Shown: positions 1 to 9,213 of the stretch, piece by piece | Layout of the letters: the number at the start of each line of letters is the position of its first letter | Numbering within the stretch: position 1 is the first letter of the stretch | From: Sphingopyxis italica | Lineage (GTDB): Bacteria > Pseudomonadota > Alphaproteobacteria > Sphingomonadales > Sphingomonadaceae | Reading direction: 5' to 3' | Assembly: GCF_011926545.1 (NCBI RefSeq) | Contig: NZ_JAATIT010000001.1 | Coordinates: forward strand, 1,382,469-1,446,468 | Length of the DNA: 64,000 nt | The notes under the pieces: model-generated | The model's database searches: none | What the model was told of the DNA's origin: nothing | The model's input: the letters and a program-made list of their open reading frames with translations, nothing else | Translations under genes and position numbers: made by a program

Positions 1-194
1 CGCCAGGGGCGGTCACCGGCACCGCGCGCACGCACCCGTTCCAGGAACCCCAGCGTCGGTCGCGGCGCCAGCGTCAGCGCGTTGATGCGCGACAGGTCGG
101 CGAGCACGCGCGCATAGCGGCCCGGTGGCAGCGTGGCGGCATCCATTTCCTCTTCGCGCTCGATCGGCATGCGAAGGCTGGCGAAGGGGTTCAT
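1..194 (-). CDS. Methyltransferase-like protein, N-terminal fragment (runs off window)
   Basis: The first 64 codons of a minus-strand gene are visible and the rest lies outside the window. Its ATG overlaps the stop codon of the type III polyketide synthase (ATGA), so the two are translationally coupled. The N-terminus begins MNPFASLRMPIEREEEMD and continues with a leucine-rich stretch. In related bacteria a SAM-dependent methyltransferase commonly follows a type III polyketide synthase, and this N-terminus is compatible with that. No SAM-binding motif falls inside the visible part, so the function is inferred from position. Confidence 0.55.
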   Translation of the reverse strand, partial: MNPFASLRMPIEREEEMDAATLPPGRYARVLADLSRINALTLAPRPTLGFLERVRARGAGDRPW

Positions 195-1261
195 GCCCGG
201 AACCGGATCGCCTCGGCGGCCAGCCCCGGACCGAAGGCGATCGCGATGCCTTCGCCGCTCGCCCCGCGCGCCATCATGTCGGCGAGCACGAACAGGATCG
301 TCGCCGACGACATATTGCCATATCGCGCGAGCACCGACCGGCTGTCGGCGAGCGCCGCGGGCGCGACCTCCAGCGCATGTTCGACCGCGTCGAGCACCGA
401 CCGGCCGCCAGCGTGGACCGCGAGCAGCGGCGGCGGCCCGGCATCGCCGAACAGCTCGCGCTGGATGTCCGGACGGGCCAGCGTTTCGCGCAGCCGTCCG
501 GGCACTTCGCCCGACAGCGTCATCTCGAAACCCCGGTCGCCGATGTCCCAGCGGATCAGATTTTCGCTGCCCTCCAGCGCAAGGCTGCGGCCTTCGCCCA
601 GTTCGAATCCGCCCGCCGCCGCCGATACGATCCCCGCCGCGGCGCCATCGCTGAACTGAAGCATCGCCAGCAGCGGCTCGGGTTCATCGGCCAGACTGAG
701 GTGCAGCGTCGACAGCTCGACGCTCACCACCAGCACCACCGCGCCCGGTTCCGATCGCACGATATGCCGCGCGGTGCGCAGCGCGGTGACCCCGGCATAA
801 CAGCCCATGAAGCCAATCAGAACGCGCTCGACCGCCGCGCCGAGCCCCAGTCGCCGCGCGAGGATCTGGTCGATGCCGGGGGCGAGGAAGCCGGTGCAGC
901 TCGCGACGACCAGATGGGTGATGCGCGCCGGATCGAGCGCATCGTCCAGTCCCGCGATCGCCTGCATCGCCAGATCGGGCGCATGGTCCGCATAGGCGGC
1001 CATGCGGACCGATGTCGGCGGCAATCCGGGCATGTCGTAAAATCCGCCCGCCGCGACCGGCGACCCACCGGACCGTGTGGGCGGCAGCACCGACCAGCGA
1101 TGATCGATCCCCGACCGCGCCGTCATCCGCGTAAAGATCGCGCGCACCCGCTCGTCGGTCAGCCGCGGCGTCGCCCAGTCGATGAAAGCCTGATGAATAT
1201 CATGCCCCGGCGCCGCGGTGGCGAGGGCGTTCAGCCGGGGAGACGGCATGCTCTTTTTCAT
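191..1261 (-). CDS. Type III polyketide synthase (chalcone/stilbene synthase family)
   Basis: A 356-residue homodimeric-type ketosynthase that would extend an acyl-CoA starter with malonyl-CoA and cyclise the product. The catalytic triad is complete: Cys122 in VVASCTGF, His283 in LAVHAGG and Asn316 in RYGNMSS. The C-terminal FGPG loop is also present (around 343-346). The length is normal for bacterial members. It overlaps the downstream coupled gene by four bases. In Alphaproteobacteria such enzymes typically make alkylresorcinols, alkylpyrones or quinone-like lipids; the starter and product cannot be read from the sequence. A second in-frame ATG at 1249 follows a purine-rich stretch and is an alternative start. 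Confidence 0.9.
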   Translation of the reverse strand: MKKSMPSPRLNALATAAPGHDIHQAFIDWATPRLTDERVRAIFTRMTARSGIDHRWSVLPPTRSGGSPVAAGGFYDMPGLPPTSVRMAAYADHAPDLAMQAIAGLDDALDPARITHLVVASCTGFLAPGIDQILARRLGLGAAVERVLIGFMGCYAGVTALRTARHIVRSEPGAVVLVVSVELSTLHLSLADEPEPLLAMLQFSDGAAAGIVSAAAGGFELGEGRSLALEGSENLIRWDIGDRGFEMTLSGEVPGRLRETLARPDIQRELFGDAGPPPLLAVHAGGRSVLDAVEHALEVAPAALADSRSVLARYGNMSSATILFVLADMMARGASGEGIAIAFGPGLAAEAIRFRA

Positions 1262-1392
1262 CGCGCGGGTTTGGCCGAAAAGCGCCGCGCTGGCCAGCGG
1301 ATTAAGAGATGCACGATGACGGCCTTCCGGCGCGCGTGAGCACCGATTTTACGCGGAATTAACCGTAACGCGGTTATCGCGAAGGGGTGAAA

Positions 1393-1899
1393 ATGCGCCC
1401 GCTTCTTGCCCTTGGACTATTGTTCGCCTCGGCCCCCGCGGTGCAGGCGCGGTGCCTGCTTTGCGCGCGGGACGGGGCGGCGGGCGGCGCGGCGCGCCAA
1501 GCCGGGATACCGCTTCGCGTCGAAGTCGAAACGCGACTCGATATGGGCCGCGTCGCCGTCGGTGCGATGGGCGGCGAGGTGGAAGTCGATCCGGTGTCGG
1601 GCGCGCGGCGCGTGCGCGGCGATGTCGTCGATCTGGGCGGCTTCGCGCTGACCGGCGTCGTGACCGTGCGCGGCGAACCGGGCGCCGAGGTGCGCGTGAT
1701 CCTGCCCGCGAGCGTCGATCTCGAGAGCGGCCACGGCCGCACCGCGCGCGTCACGGGTCTTGTCACCGATCTCTCGGCGGCGCCGCGTCTCGGCGCCGAC
1801 GGCCGGCTTCAGTTCCGCTTCGGCGGCCGGTTGCGGATCGCTGCGCTCGACGACGGGGATTATCGCGGGCGGATTCCGGTGACGGTCGAGTATCAATAA
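1393..1899 (+). CDS. DUF4402 domain-containing secreted protein
   Basis: A 168-residue protein with an N-terminal signal peptide (hydrophobic stretch LLALGLLFASAPAVQA, cleavage likely before RCLLC). The rest is rich in Gly, Val and Arg in a beta-strand pattern and ends in VTVEYQ, the usual end of DUF4402 proteins. These are small exported proteins, often related to pilus or adhesin surfaces, with no proven role. The ATG at 1393 was chosen because GAAGGGG lies five bases upstream. An in-frame GTG at 1387 overlaps that ribosome-binding site. It is divergent from the polyketide synthase gene with about 130 bp between them. Confidence 0.75.
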   Translation: MRPLLALGLLFASAPAVQARCLLCARDGAAGGAARQAGIPLRVEVETRLDMGRVAVGAMGGEVEVDPVSGARRVRGDVVDLGGFALTGVVTVRGEPGAEVRVILPASVDLESGHGRTARVTGLVTDLSAAPRLGADGRLQFRFGGRLRIAALDDGDYRGRIPVTVEYQ

Positions 1900-1910
1900 G
1901 CAAAGGGCTG

Positions 1911-1930
1911 CTTTGGGGTGGTTAGCGGGC
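1911..1930 (+). repeat. Copy 1 of a dispersed GGGGTGGTGAGC-type motif
   Basis: The sequence ctttggggtggttagcgggc lies just after the DUF4402 stop codon. Closely similar 20-mers occur at 12731-12750, 20150-20169 and, on the other strand, 14001-14020, all in intergenic DNA. Confidence 0.6.
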
Positions 1931-1940
1931 ACACCCAATA

Positions 1941-2023
1941 TTCGTCATTCCCGCGAAAGCGGGAACCCAGTCTGGGATCAGCCTATGCACGCTCTGGGTC
2001 CCCGCTTTCGCGGGGATGACGAA
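1941..2023. repeat. REP-like inverted repeat (GTCATTCCCGCGAAAGCGGGAA family)
   Basis: Two arms, 1941-1970 and 1992-2023, are near-perfect reverse complements. Each contains its own small palindrome (cccgcgaaagcggg and cccgctttcgcgggg). A short spacer separates them, and the element lies between two convergent genes. This type of motif is a common extragenic repeat in Proteobacteria. It could also act as a bidirectional stop for transcription from the two flanking genes. Confidence 0.75.
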
Positions 2024-2062
2024 GGAAAAGGCGGGCGACAGCTTTCGGCCGCTAGCGGACTC

Positions 2063-2725
2063 TCAACCCCGCGCGCCGAACAAGGCCGTCCCGACACGCA
2101 CATGCGTCGCGCCCAGCATCACCGCGGTCTCGTAATCACCGCTCATCCCCATCGAGCGGAGCGGCAGACCGTGGCGTTCGGCCAGCTCGTCGAGCAGGGC
2201 GAAAAAGGGCGCGGGCTCGACGTCGGCTGGCGGGATCGCCATCAGTCCGGCGATTTCCAGACCAGCCGCCTTGGCTTCGGCAAGCAGCGCGGGGAGATCG
2301 GCGACAGCGCAGCCGCCCTTCTGCTCCTCGTCGCCGATATTGACCTGCACGAACAGCTGCGGCCGCCGGCCCGCTTTGGCGCAAACCTTGGCGAGCGCCT
2401 GTACCAGCGACGAGCGGTCGACCGAGTGGATCGCGTCGAACAGCGCGACGGCTTCTTCGGCCTTGTTCGATTGCAGCTGGCCGATCAGGTGCAGCACGAT
2501 GTCGGGGGTCTCGGCGCGCAGTTCCGGCCATTTGGCCGCGGCCTCCTGCACACGATTCTCACCGAAATGGCGCTGGCCCGCCGCGATCAGCGGACGGATC
2601 GCCGGCGCGTCGTGCGTCTTCGACACCGCGATCAGGCAGATTTCGCCGACCTCGCGCTGCGCGCGCTGCGCCGCGTCGGCGATAAGTCCCTGCACTTCGG
2701 CCAGCCGCTCTGCTGCTTCGCTCAT
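2063..2725 (-). CDS. YggS family pyridoxal phosphate-binding protein
   Basis: A 220-residue cytoplasmic TIM-barrel protein of the YggS/PLPBP family, which keeps free pyridoxal 5'-phosphate in balance and has no known enzymatic reaction. The PLP-binding lysine is Lys36 in LIAVSKTH. The family signatures HFGENRVQEA (53-62), HLIGQLQSNK (79-88) and the phosphate-binding SMGMSGDYE (191-199) are all present. The start at 2725 gives the usual family N-terminus (MSEAAERL). It is divergent from the ThiE/TenI-like gene, and only 57 bp separate the two start codons. Confidence 0.93.
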   Translation of the reverse strand: MSEAAERLAEVQGLIADAAQRAQREVGEICLIAVSKTHDAPAIRPLIAAGQRHFGENRVQEAAAKWPELRAETPDIVLHLIGQLQSNKAEEAVALFDAIHSVDRSSLVQALAKVCAKAGRRPQLFVQVNIGDEEQKGGCAVADLPALLAEAKAAGLEIAGLMAIPPADVEPAPFFALLDELAERHGLPLRSMGMSGDYETAVMLGATHVRVGTALFGARG

Positions 2726-2782
2726 CGTCCCGCTTTCATCCCGCGCGTTGCGCGCGCTCGCGACGCGCCTATAGAAAGCGCG

Positions 2783-3409
2783 ATGCGCCCGCGCCACCCC
2801 CTGCCCTCCAAATTGCCGAAACTCTGGCTGGTCAGCGACGAGCGGGCGGCGACCGGTCTTGCCGAACTCGCCGCGCTGCTGCCGCCCGGCGGCGGTATCA
2901 TTTTCCGGCACGACGGGCTGGCGCCGGAGCCGCGCTGGCGCCTGCTCCGGCGGTTGATGCGCACCGCGCGGGCGCGGGGGCTCGTCGTCGTGCTTGCGGG
3001 ATCTCCCGATATGGCGTGGCGCTGGGGCGCCGACGGCGTCCATCTGCGTCAGCGCGATGCCGACCGGGCGCGACAGGCCCACGAGCTCGGCCTGCTGGTA
3101 ACGATGCCCGTCCACGATGCCCGCGAAGCGCGCCAAGCGCGCCGCGCGGGAGCCGACGCGGTCTTCATCTCGCCGCTTCATCCGACGCGTTCGCATCCCG
3201 GAGCGCCCGCGCTGAGCCGGGCGGCGTGGCTGCGGCTCGCGCGCCTTTCGGGAGCGACACCGATCGCGCTCGGCGGGATGACCGCGCCGCGCGCACGCGC
3301 GCTAAATCGCACAAGCGACAGGACGAACGGCTGGGCCGCGATCGATGCGTGGGATGAAAAGGCGGCGAAGCGCCGGGCGCGTCAGAAGCGGAACGCCGTC
3401 CCGATATAG
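2783..3409 (+). CDS. Thiamine phosphate synthase / TenI-like protein
   Basis: A 208-residue protein resembling the ThiE/TenI fold. Visible landmarks are WGADGVHLRQRD (76-87) and ADAVFISPLHPTRSHPG (122-138), both typical of the phosphate-binding face, and IALGGM near the C-terminus. ThiE joins the thiazole and pyrimidine parts of thiamine; TenI-like relatives only aromatise the thiazole or have unknown roles, and the motifs here do not settle which it is. The ATG at 2783 is the first that gives a sensible N-terminus. The last 28 bp overlap the convergent gene at 3382-4095. Confidence 0.75.
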   Translation: MRPRHPLPSKLPKLWLVSDERAATGLAELAALLPPGGGIIFRHDGLAPEPRWRLLRRLMRTARARGLVVVLAGSPDMAWRWGADGVHLRQRDADRARQAHELGLLVTMPVHDAREARQARRAGADAVFISPLHPTRSHPGAPALSRAAWLRLARLSGATPIALGGMTAPRARALNRTSDRTNGWAAIDAWDEKAAKRRARQKRNAVPI

Positions 3410-4095
3410 ACCGCCTGGCTGTCGCGCCGCGAATCGGTGAGCGGCTCGACGCGGTCGTCGCTCCTGTACCGCACGCCCGCGGTGACATCGATATTCTTGG
3501 TCAGTCGATAGCTGCTGACGACATCGACGGCGGACGCCTCGCCGGGAGCGGTGACGCGATCGGTGGCTCCGCTCGGGTCGCTTGGGCGGTTCACCATACG
3601 CGTGGCGAAGCGTGACTTTTTCTCTTCCTGTTCGGGCGCCTTGGCGACCGGCAGGTTGCGCAGGTCGGTGCCGCGCGGCAGCGACGGCGTGACGAATTTT
3701 TCGAAGCCGACCGACGCGCCGAGATTATATTTGACGGGGGCGATCGCGACCGGCGCAGTGCGGCCCGCCGCCAGCGCCGAGGTGCGCGCGGCACTCGACG
3801 CATCGTCGCGGGCGCGAATCACGACGGTGATCGCGCGGTTCTGACGGGTCCTGTCGGTCAGGGCGGGCGTGAAGCTGAAGTTGCCGCGCTGTTCGGCCGA
3901 CATCTTGTTGTAGCGCGCGATCAGCCTTTCGTCGCCCGACGCCGGAGTGAACTGGCCCAGCAGGGTTTCCGAAAGCGTGGTGTCGCGAATTCGGTCGGCG
4001 TTCGACATCGCGGCAAGGGCCGGCGGCAACGCAAGCGAAACCACCGCCAAAGCGGTGAGACCTGCTTTCCAAAAATGTCGCGACGTCCGCGCCAT
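3382..4095 (-). CDS. Putative outer membrane protein, conserved in sphingomonads
   Basis: A 237-residue protein with a clear signal peptide (LTALAVVSLALPPALAA). The mature part contains SFTPA and charged regions. The last 70 residues alternate in a beta pattern and end in VYIGTAFRF, a terminal phenylalanine typical of outer-membrane beta-barrel proteins. I do not recognise a named domain. About 60 C-terminal residues could form only a few strands, so it is either a small barrel-like domain or an oligomerising one. The 3' end overlaps the convergent ThiE/TenI-like gene by 28 bp. Confidence 0.7.
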   Translation of the reverse strand: MARTSRHFWKAGLTALAVVSLALPPALAAMSNADRIRDTTLSETLLGQFTPASGDERLIARYNKMSAEQRGNFSFTPALTDRTRQNRAITVVIRARDDASSAARTSALAAGRTAPVAIAPVKYNLGASVGFEKFVTPSLPRGTDLRNLPVAKAPEQEEKKSRFATRMVNRPSDPSGATDRVTAPGEASAVDVVSSYRLTKNIDVTAGVRYRSDDRVEPLTDSRRDSQAVYIGTAFRF

Positions 4096-4377
4096 TGCCT
4101 TGCGACTCCAACCCCAATCGACTCGTCAAATAGGACCGCTAGCCCGATAATGCCAGTGAATCCCGCCAAATTGTTGCAACGATTCCGCTTTTTGCCGAAA
4201 TTGTTGCGGGATCGTCACAGTGCGGATTAAATCTGACCAGAATCTGAATGGTGCCGCGGCCGAAATTGCCGCGCTTGCAGGGTGGCGGCAAGGGCGATAG
4301 AGACGCTGGCAATTCCGTTATGCGCGGCCGATTTTTTACCATTCGGACGGGCTCCAAAGAGATAAGGTGTTATCGGC
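4096..4377. other. Divergent intergenic region with direct repeats
   Basis: A 282-bp AT-richer gap between two divergent genes, so it must hold both promoters. The 10-mer aaattgttgc occurs at 4168-4177 and again at 4198-4207, exactly 30 bp apart (about three helical turns), and the first copy extends into the palindrome gttgcaac. No gene or RNA was recognised. Confidence 0.4.
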
Positions 4378-4839
4378 ATGTCCCAGCTTTCTGTCCTTGC
4401 CACGATCGGTCGCCGCCCGGCCACGCTCGCGCTGCTCGGACTTGCGGCGCTCGGTCTTTCGGCGTGCGCGAACAAGGACCGGCCGCGCGCCGACCTCGCC
4501 CCCAGCCAGGTGACGACGATCGGCGTGAACAGCTATCTGTGGCGCGCTTCGCTCGACGCGCTGTCGTTCATGCCGCTGCTCCAAGCCGACAGTGCGGGCG
4601 GCGTCGTGATCACCGACTGGTATGCGAATCCGTCGAATCCCGGCGAGCGGATGAAGGTCACGGTGTCGATCCTCGATCAGGATCTGCGCGCCGACGCGCT
4701 GCGCGTCGCGGCGTCGCGGCAGGTGTCGCAGGGCGGCACCTGGGTCGACGCGCCGGTGCAGGCGGCCACCGTGCAGAAGCTCGAGGAAGTCATCCTCACC
4801 CGCGCCCGCGACCTGCGCCGCAGCGCCATCAGCGACTAA
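4378..4839 (+). CDS. DUF3576 family lipoprotein
   Basis: A 153-residue protein with a lipoprotein signal: hydrophobic segment LALLGLAALG followed by lipobox LSAC, with Cys30 as the lipidated residue. The mature part matches DUF3576, an alphaproteobacterial family of unknown function (GVNSYLWRASLDALSFMPL near residues 55-75). The gene stands directly upstream of leuS, lptE and holA, an order common in Alphaproteobacteria. Since lptE encodes an envelope lipoprotein, an envelope role is a reasonable guess but is not shown. Confidence 0.85.
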   Translation: MSQLSVLATIGRRPATLALLGLAALGLSACANKDRPRADLAPSQVTTIGVNSYLWRASLDALSFMPLLQADSAGGVVITDWYANPSNPGERMKVTVSILDQDLRADALRVAASRQVSQGGTWVDAPVQAATVQKLEEVILTRARDLRRSAISD

Positions 4840-4890
4840 TCCGGCGGCGCGCGCCCGCGCGCCCACACAGACTAACGGGGTAACCGACGA

Positions 4891-7461
4891 ATGACCCGCG
4901 AAACGCGCTTTGGCGCCCTCGCCGCCGACGCCCGCTGGCAAAAGGCGTGGGAGGCGGCGAACAGCTTTGCCACGACCGATACGGCGGAAAAGCCGAAAGC
5001 CTATATCCTCGAGATGTTCCCCTATCCCTCGGGGCGCATCCACATGGGGCACGTCCGCAACTATGCGATGGGCGACGTGCTCGCGCGGTTCAAGCGGATG
5101 ACCGGGCACGACGTGCTGCATCCGATGGGCTGGGACGCGTTCGGCATGCCCGCCGAAAACGCGGCGATGGAAAAGGGCGTGCATCCCGGCGGCTGGACGC
5201 GCGACAATATCGCGTCGATGCGCGGGCAGCTCAAGCGCCTCGGCCTCGCGATCGACTGGAGCCGCGAACTCGCGACGTGCGAGCCCGATTATTATGGACA
5301 GGAACAGGCGCTGTTCCTCGACCTGTTCGCCGCGGGGCTCGTCACGCGCAAGCACAGCTATGTCAATTGGGACCCGGTCGACATGACCGTGCTCGCGAAC
5401 GAGCAGGTGATCGACGGCCGCGGCTGGCGCTCGGGCGCGCTGGTCGAGAAGAAGAAACTGTCGCAGTGGTTCCTCAAGATCACCGACTTCGCCGAGGAGT
5501 TGCTCGAGGGGCTGGGCAGCCTCGACAGCTGGCCCGACAAGGTGCGGCTGATGCAGGAAAACTGGATCGGCAAGTCGCAGGGGCTGGAGTTTTCGTTCAA
5601 GCTCGCGGGCGGGGCGCCGGGCTTCGACGTCTTCACGACGCGCCCCGACACGCTCTATGGCGCGAGCTTTGCCGCGATTTCGCCCGACCATCCGCTCGCC
5701 GAGAAACTCGCCAAGGATTCGCCCGAACTCGCCGCGTTCATCGAGGAGTGCCGCCGACAGGGCACCGCCGCCGAGCAGATCGACACCGCCGAGAAGATGG
5801 GCTTCGACACCGGTATCGCCGTCGAGCACCCGCTCGACCCGAACTGGCACCTGCCCGTCTGGGTCGTGAACTATGTGCTGATGGACTATGGCACCGGCGC
5901 GATCTTCGGTTGTCCCGCGCACGACCAGCGCGACCTCGACTTCGCGCATAAATATGAACTGCCCGTCTATCGCGTGATCGCGGAGCCTGCCCTCGCGAAT
6001 GCGGGGGGCGACGAGGTCGCCCAGCATTTCACCGGCACCGAGGCCTACACCGGCCCCGGCCGCCTCGTGAACAGCCATTTCCTCGACGGGATGACGATCG
6101 ACGGAGCCAAAGCCGCCGTGATCGCGCGCGCCGAGCATGAAGGCTGGGGCAAGGGCACGACCGTGTGGCGCCTGCGCGACTGGGGCGTGTCGCGTCAGCG
6201 TTATTGGGGGACGCCGATCCCCTTCATCCATTGCCCGGCGTGCGGTATGGTGCCGGTGCCCAAGAGCCAGCTCCCCGTCATACTGCCCGAGGACGCCGAT
6301 TTCTCGGTCCCCGGCAATCCGCTCGACCGTCATCCGACGTGGAAGCATGTCGCCTGCCCGAGCTGCGGCGGCGAAGCGGTGCGCGAGACCGATACGCTCG
6401 ACACTTTCGTCGATTCGTCGTGGTATTTCCTGCGCTTCGCCTCGGCGCCCTCGGACAAGCCCTTCGATCCCGAGGTGATTCGCCGCTGGCTGCCCGTCGA
6501 CCAATATATCGGCGGCATCGAGCATGCGATCCTCCACCTGCTCTACGCGCGCTTCTGGACGCGCGCGCTGAACAAGATGGGGATGATCGATATCAAGGAG
6601 CCCTTCGCCAGCCTGTTCACGCAGGGCATGGTGACGCATGAAACCTATAGCCGCAGCCAGGGCGAAAGCTTGCCGCCGCTCTTCTTCACCCCCGACGAGG
6701 TCGAACGCGGCGCCGAAGGCGCGACGCTGACCGCCGATGGTGCGCCGGTCGAGATCGGCCGCGTGATCAAGATGTCGAAGTCGAAGAAGAATGTCGTCGA
6801 TCCCGATGCCATTCTCGACCAATATGGCGCCGACGCCGCGCGCTGGTTCATGCTCTCCGACAGCCCGCCCGAGCGCGACCTGCCGTGGAGCGAAGCGGGG
6901 ATCGAGGGCGCGTGGCGCTTCGTCCAGCGCCTGTGGCGCCTGTTCGGCGACACGGCTAACGTCGGCGATGGCGCCGAAGACAAGGCGCTCGCGCGGAAGC
7001 TGCATCAGGCGATCGCCGGGGTCGCGGCCGACATCGAATCGCTGGGCTTCAACAAGGCGGTGGCGAAAATCCATGCACTCGCGAACGAGATCGAGAAAGC
7101 ACCGCCCTCGGCGACCCGCGCCGAAGCGTGCCGCACGCTGATCCTGCTCGTCGCGCCGATGCTGCCGCATCTCGCCGAAGAAGCCTGGGCGGCATTGCCC
7201 GAGGGCCAGCGCACGACGCCGATGATCGCCGACGCGGCGTGGCCCGCCGCCGATCCGGCACTGCTCGTCGATGACGAGGTGACAATCGCGATCCAGATGG
7301 CGGGTAAGCTGCGCGATACGATGACGATCGCCAAGGGTCTCGACAAGGATTTGGTGGAAGCCGCGGCGCTCGCGCGTCCGCGCATCGTCGAGCTGCTCGC
7401 CGGTGCGACGCCGAAGAAGGTGATTGTGGTGCCCGACCGTTTGGTGAATATCGTTCCCTGA
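4891..7461 (+). CDS. leuS: Leucyl-tRNA synthetase
   Basis: An 856-residue class I aminoacyl-tRNA synthetase that charges tRNA-Leu. The HIGH signature appears as HMGH near residue 50 and KMSKS at about 627-631. The CP1 editing insertion lies between them, with [15 protein letters not shown] (about 331-345). Two CxxC pairs near 447-500 suggest a bound zinc. The length is normal. The start at 4891 follows a GGGGT ribosome-binding site. The lptE start codon comes two bases after the stop, so the genes are co-transcribed. Confidence 0.98.
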   Translation: MTRETRFGALAADARWQKAWEAANSFATTDTAEKPKAYILEMFPYPSGRIHMGHVRNYAMGDVLARFKRMTGHDVLHPMGWDAFGMPAENAAMEKGVHPGGWTRDNIASMRGQLKRLGLAIDWSRELATCEPDYYGQEQALFLDLFAAGLVTRKHSYVNWDPVDMTVLANEQVIDGRGWRSGALVEKKKLSQWFLKITDFAEELLEGLGSLDSWPDKVRLMQENWIGKSQGLEFSFKLAGGAPGFDVFTTRPDTLYGASFAAISPDHPLAEKLAKDSPELAAFIEECRRQGTAAEQIDTAEKMGFDTGIAVEHPLDPNWHLPVWVVNYVLMDYGTGAIFGCPAHDQRDLDFAHKYELPVYRVIAEPALANAGGDEVAQHFTGTEAYTGPGRLVNSHFLDGMTIDGAKAAVIARAEHEGWGKGTTVWRLRDWGVSRQRYWGTPIPFIHCPACGMVPVPKSQLPVILPEDADFSVPGNPLDRHPTWKHVACPSCGGEAVRETDTLDTFVDSSWYFLRFASAPSDKPFDPEVIRRWLPVDQYIGGIEHAILHLLYARFWTRALNKMGMIDIKEPFASLFTQGMVTHETYSRSQGESLPPLFFTPDEVERGAEGATLTADGAPVEIGRVIKMSKSKKNVVDPDAILDQYGADAARWFMLSDSPPERDLPWSEAGIEGAWRFVQRLWRLFGDTANVGDGAEDKALARKLHQAIAGVAADIESLGFNKAVAKIHALANEIEKAPPSATRAEACRTLILLVAPMLPHLAEEAWAALPEGQRTTPMIADAAWPAADPALLVDDEVTIAIQMAGKLRDTMTIAKGLDKDLVEAAALARPRIVELLAGATPKKVIVVPDRLVNIVP

Positions 7462-7462
7462 T

Positions 7463-8026
7463 ATGCGCGCACTCCTGACCTCCGCCCTCGTCGCCGCTTC
7501 GCTGATGCTCGGCGGTTGCGGCCTGCGTCCGCTCTACGCGAACGGCAGCAAGGGAGCGGTGGCGCAGGTGCTGGCCGACGTCGATGTCGCACCGATCGAA
7601 GGGCATGAAGGCTGGCTCGTCCGCAATGCGCTTCGCGACCGGCTCCAGGCGACGCAGGGCGGCGAGGGTGCGGGCAAGCGCCTCCGCCTCGACGTGCGGC
7701 TCGAGGATTCGATCATCGGCTTCGGCGTCCGCGCCGACGATACGGTGACGCGCGAACGCCGCACGCTGCGCGCGCGCTATCAACTCGTCGATTCGGCATC
7801 GGGCGCGGTGCTGCTCGACGCGACCGCGGCGCAGGATGCCGGGATCGACGTCGTCGGTAGCGAATATGCGACGATCGCCGCCGAATCGACCGCGCTCGAA
7901 CGGCTCGCTTCGGGCGTCGCCGACCAGATCGTCGCGCGGCTCGCGGTCTATGCGAACCGCGGCGGCGGCCAGCCGGGGGCGGTACTCGCCCCCCCCGTAT
8001 CCGTGCCCGCGCCTGCCGGGCAATGA
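7463..8026 (+). CDS. lptE: LPS-assembly lipoprotein LptE
   Basis: A 187-residue outer-membrane lipoprotein that plugs and helps fold LptD for lipopolysaccharide insertion. The signal peptide ends in the lipobox LGGC (Cys19), followed by GLRPLY, the conserved start of mature LptE. The C-terminal part is the typical amphipathic LptE fold, followed by a proline-rich tail. It sits between leuS and holA, the same placement as in E. coli, and overlaps holA by four bases (ATGA). Confidence 0.92.
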   Translation: MRALLTSALVAASLMLGGCGLRPLYANGSKGAVAQVLADVDVAPIEGHEGWLVRNALRDRLQATQGGEGAGKRLRLDVRLEDSIIGFGVRADDTVTRERRTLRARYQLVDSASGAVLLDATAAQDAGIDVVGSEYATIAAESTALERLASGVADQIVARLAVYANRGGGQPGAVLAPPVSVPAPAGQ

Positions 8027-9054
8027 AGAGCGTCAAGCCCGCCGACCTCGAACGCCAGACGCGCCTCGACCCCGCGGTTCGCTTCACCCTTTTGACCGGT
8101 CCGGACGAAGCGACGATGGAAGCCGTCGCGAGCCGTCTGATCGGTCTTGCCGGCAAGGATGCCGAACGACTCGACCTGACGGGATCGCAGCTGTCGCAGG
8201 ATCCTTCACTGCTCGCCGCCGAAGCGGCATCGATGTCGCTTTTTTCGCCGAGCCGGATCATCAAGCTCGAACTTTCGGGCAGCGGCGACGACAGCCTCGC
8301 CGCGGTCGAGGCACTGCTCGCCGCCGAAACCGCGATCAACCCGGTCGTCGCGACCGGCGCGTCGGTCACCGCCAAATCGAAGCTCGTCAAGCTGGTCGAG
8401 GGGTCGGATCATGCAGTCGCGGCGATCTGTTACCAGCCCGACCGGCGCGCGCTCGTCGGCATCGCGATGGCGGCGGCACAGGAACAGGGGCTCCGCATCG
8501 CCAACGGCGAGGCGCAATTGCTCGTCGACCTCGTCTCGGGCGATCAGGCGCTGATGCGCCGCGAGATCGAGAAGATCGCACTCTATCTCGACGCCGGTCC
8601 CGACCGCCAGCGGCAGGTCACATCCGCCGACATCGATGCACTGGGCGCCGCGACGCACGAGGAGGATGTCAGCGAGTGCATCAACGTCGCGCTCGGCGGC
8701 AAGCTGCGCGATCTGCCCGAGATGCTCGCCAAGGCGGCGGCGGTCGGCGTCGCCGAAATCCGCATCATCCGCGCCTTGGCGATCCGTGCGCTCGCGCTCG
8801 CGCGCCTGCGCGCCGAAGTCGACGGCGGCGCGCATCCTGCGACGGTCGTCTCGGCGCGATCGAGCGGCATTTTCTGGAAGGAACGCGACGCGGTGACCGC
8901 GCAGCTTCATATCTGGGATTCGGTGCGCATCGCACGGCTGATGAGCCGCCTGCTCGACTGCGAACGCGCGCTCAAGGCATCGGGCACCGCGGGCGGCGCG
9001 CTGTTCCGCAAGCTGATGACCGATATCGCGCACCAGGCGGCGCGGGCGCGTTAG
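8023..9054 (+). CDS. holA: DNA polymerase III subunit delta
   Basis: A 343-residue clamp-loader subunit, the 'wrench' that opens the beta sliding clamp. The N-terminal AAA-like fold lacks a working P-loop, as expected for delta. The family segment ALMRREIEKIALYL (about 175-188) and the C-terminal helical collar region (about 220-340) are visible. It is translationally coupled to lptE, completing the conserved leuS-lptE-holA operon. Confidence 0.93.
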   Translation: MKSVKPADLERQTRLDPAVRFTLLTGPDEATMEAVASRLIGLAGKDAERLDLTGSQLSQDPSLLAAEAASMSLFSPSRIIKLELSGSGDDSLAAVEALLAAETAINPVVATGASVTAKSKLVKLVEGSDHAVAAICYQPDRRALVGIAMAAAQEQGLRIANGEAQLLVDLVSGDQALMRREIEKIALYLDAGPDRQRQVTSADIDALGAATHEEDVSECINVALGGKLRDLPEMLAKAAAVGVAEIRIIRALAIRALALARLRAEVDGGAHPATVVSARSSGIFWKERDAVTAQLHIWDSVRIARLMSRLLDCERALKASGTAGGALFRKLMTDIAHQAARAR

Positions 9055-9213
9055 GGTCGGGCTCGAAAGGCCGCCTTTCCGCCAACGGGCTTGACCCGCG
9101 CGGCGGCTTCGGTGCAAGCGGCGGACGACGGACGCGCGGGCACCCGCCTATCCACCTATTCAGGAAAACATGATACCGGCAGCGGCAACGCCGCCGGAAC
9201 AGGACGAATGACG

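Noticed and set aside
4336-7170. Very long open frame antisense to leuS (over 900 codons)
   Set aside because: It mirrors leuS in a high-GC sequence and its protein is Arg/Ala/His-rich with no family pattern. The same applies to long antisense frames opposite pheT, mutS, glnD, maeB, secY and fusA.
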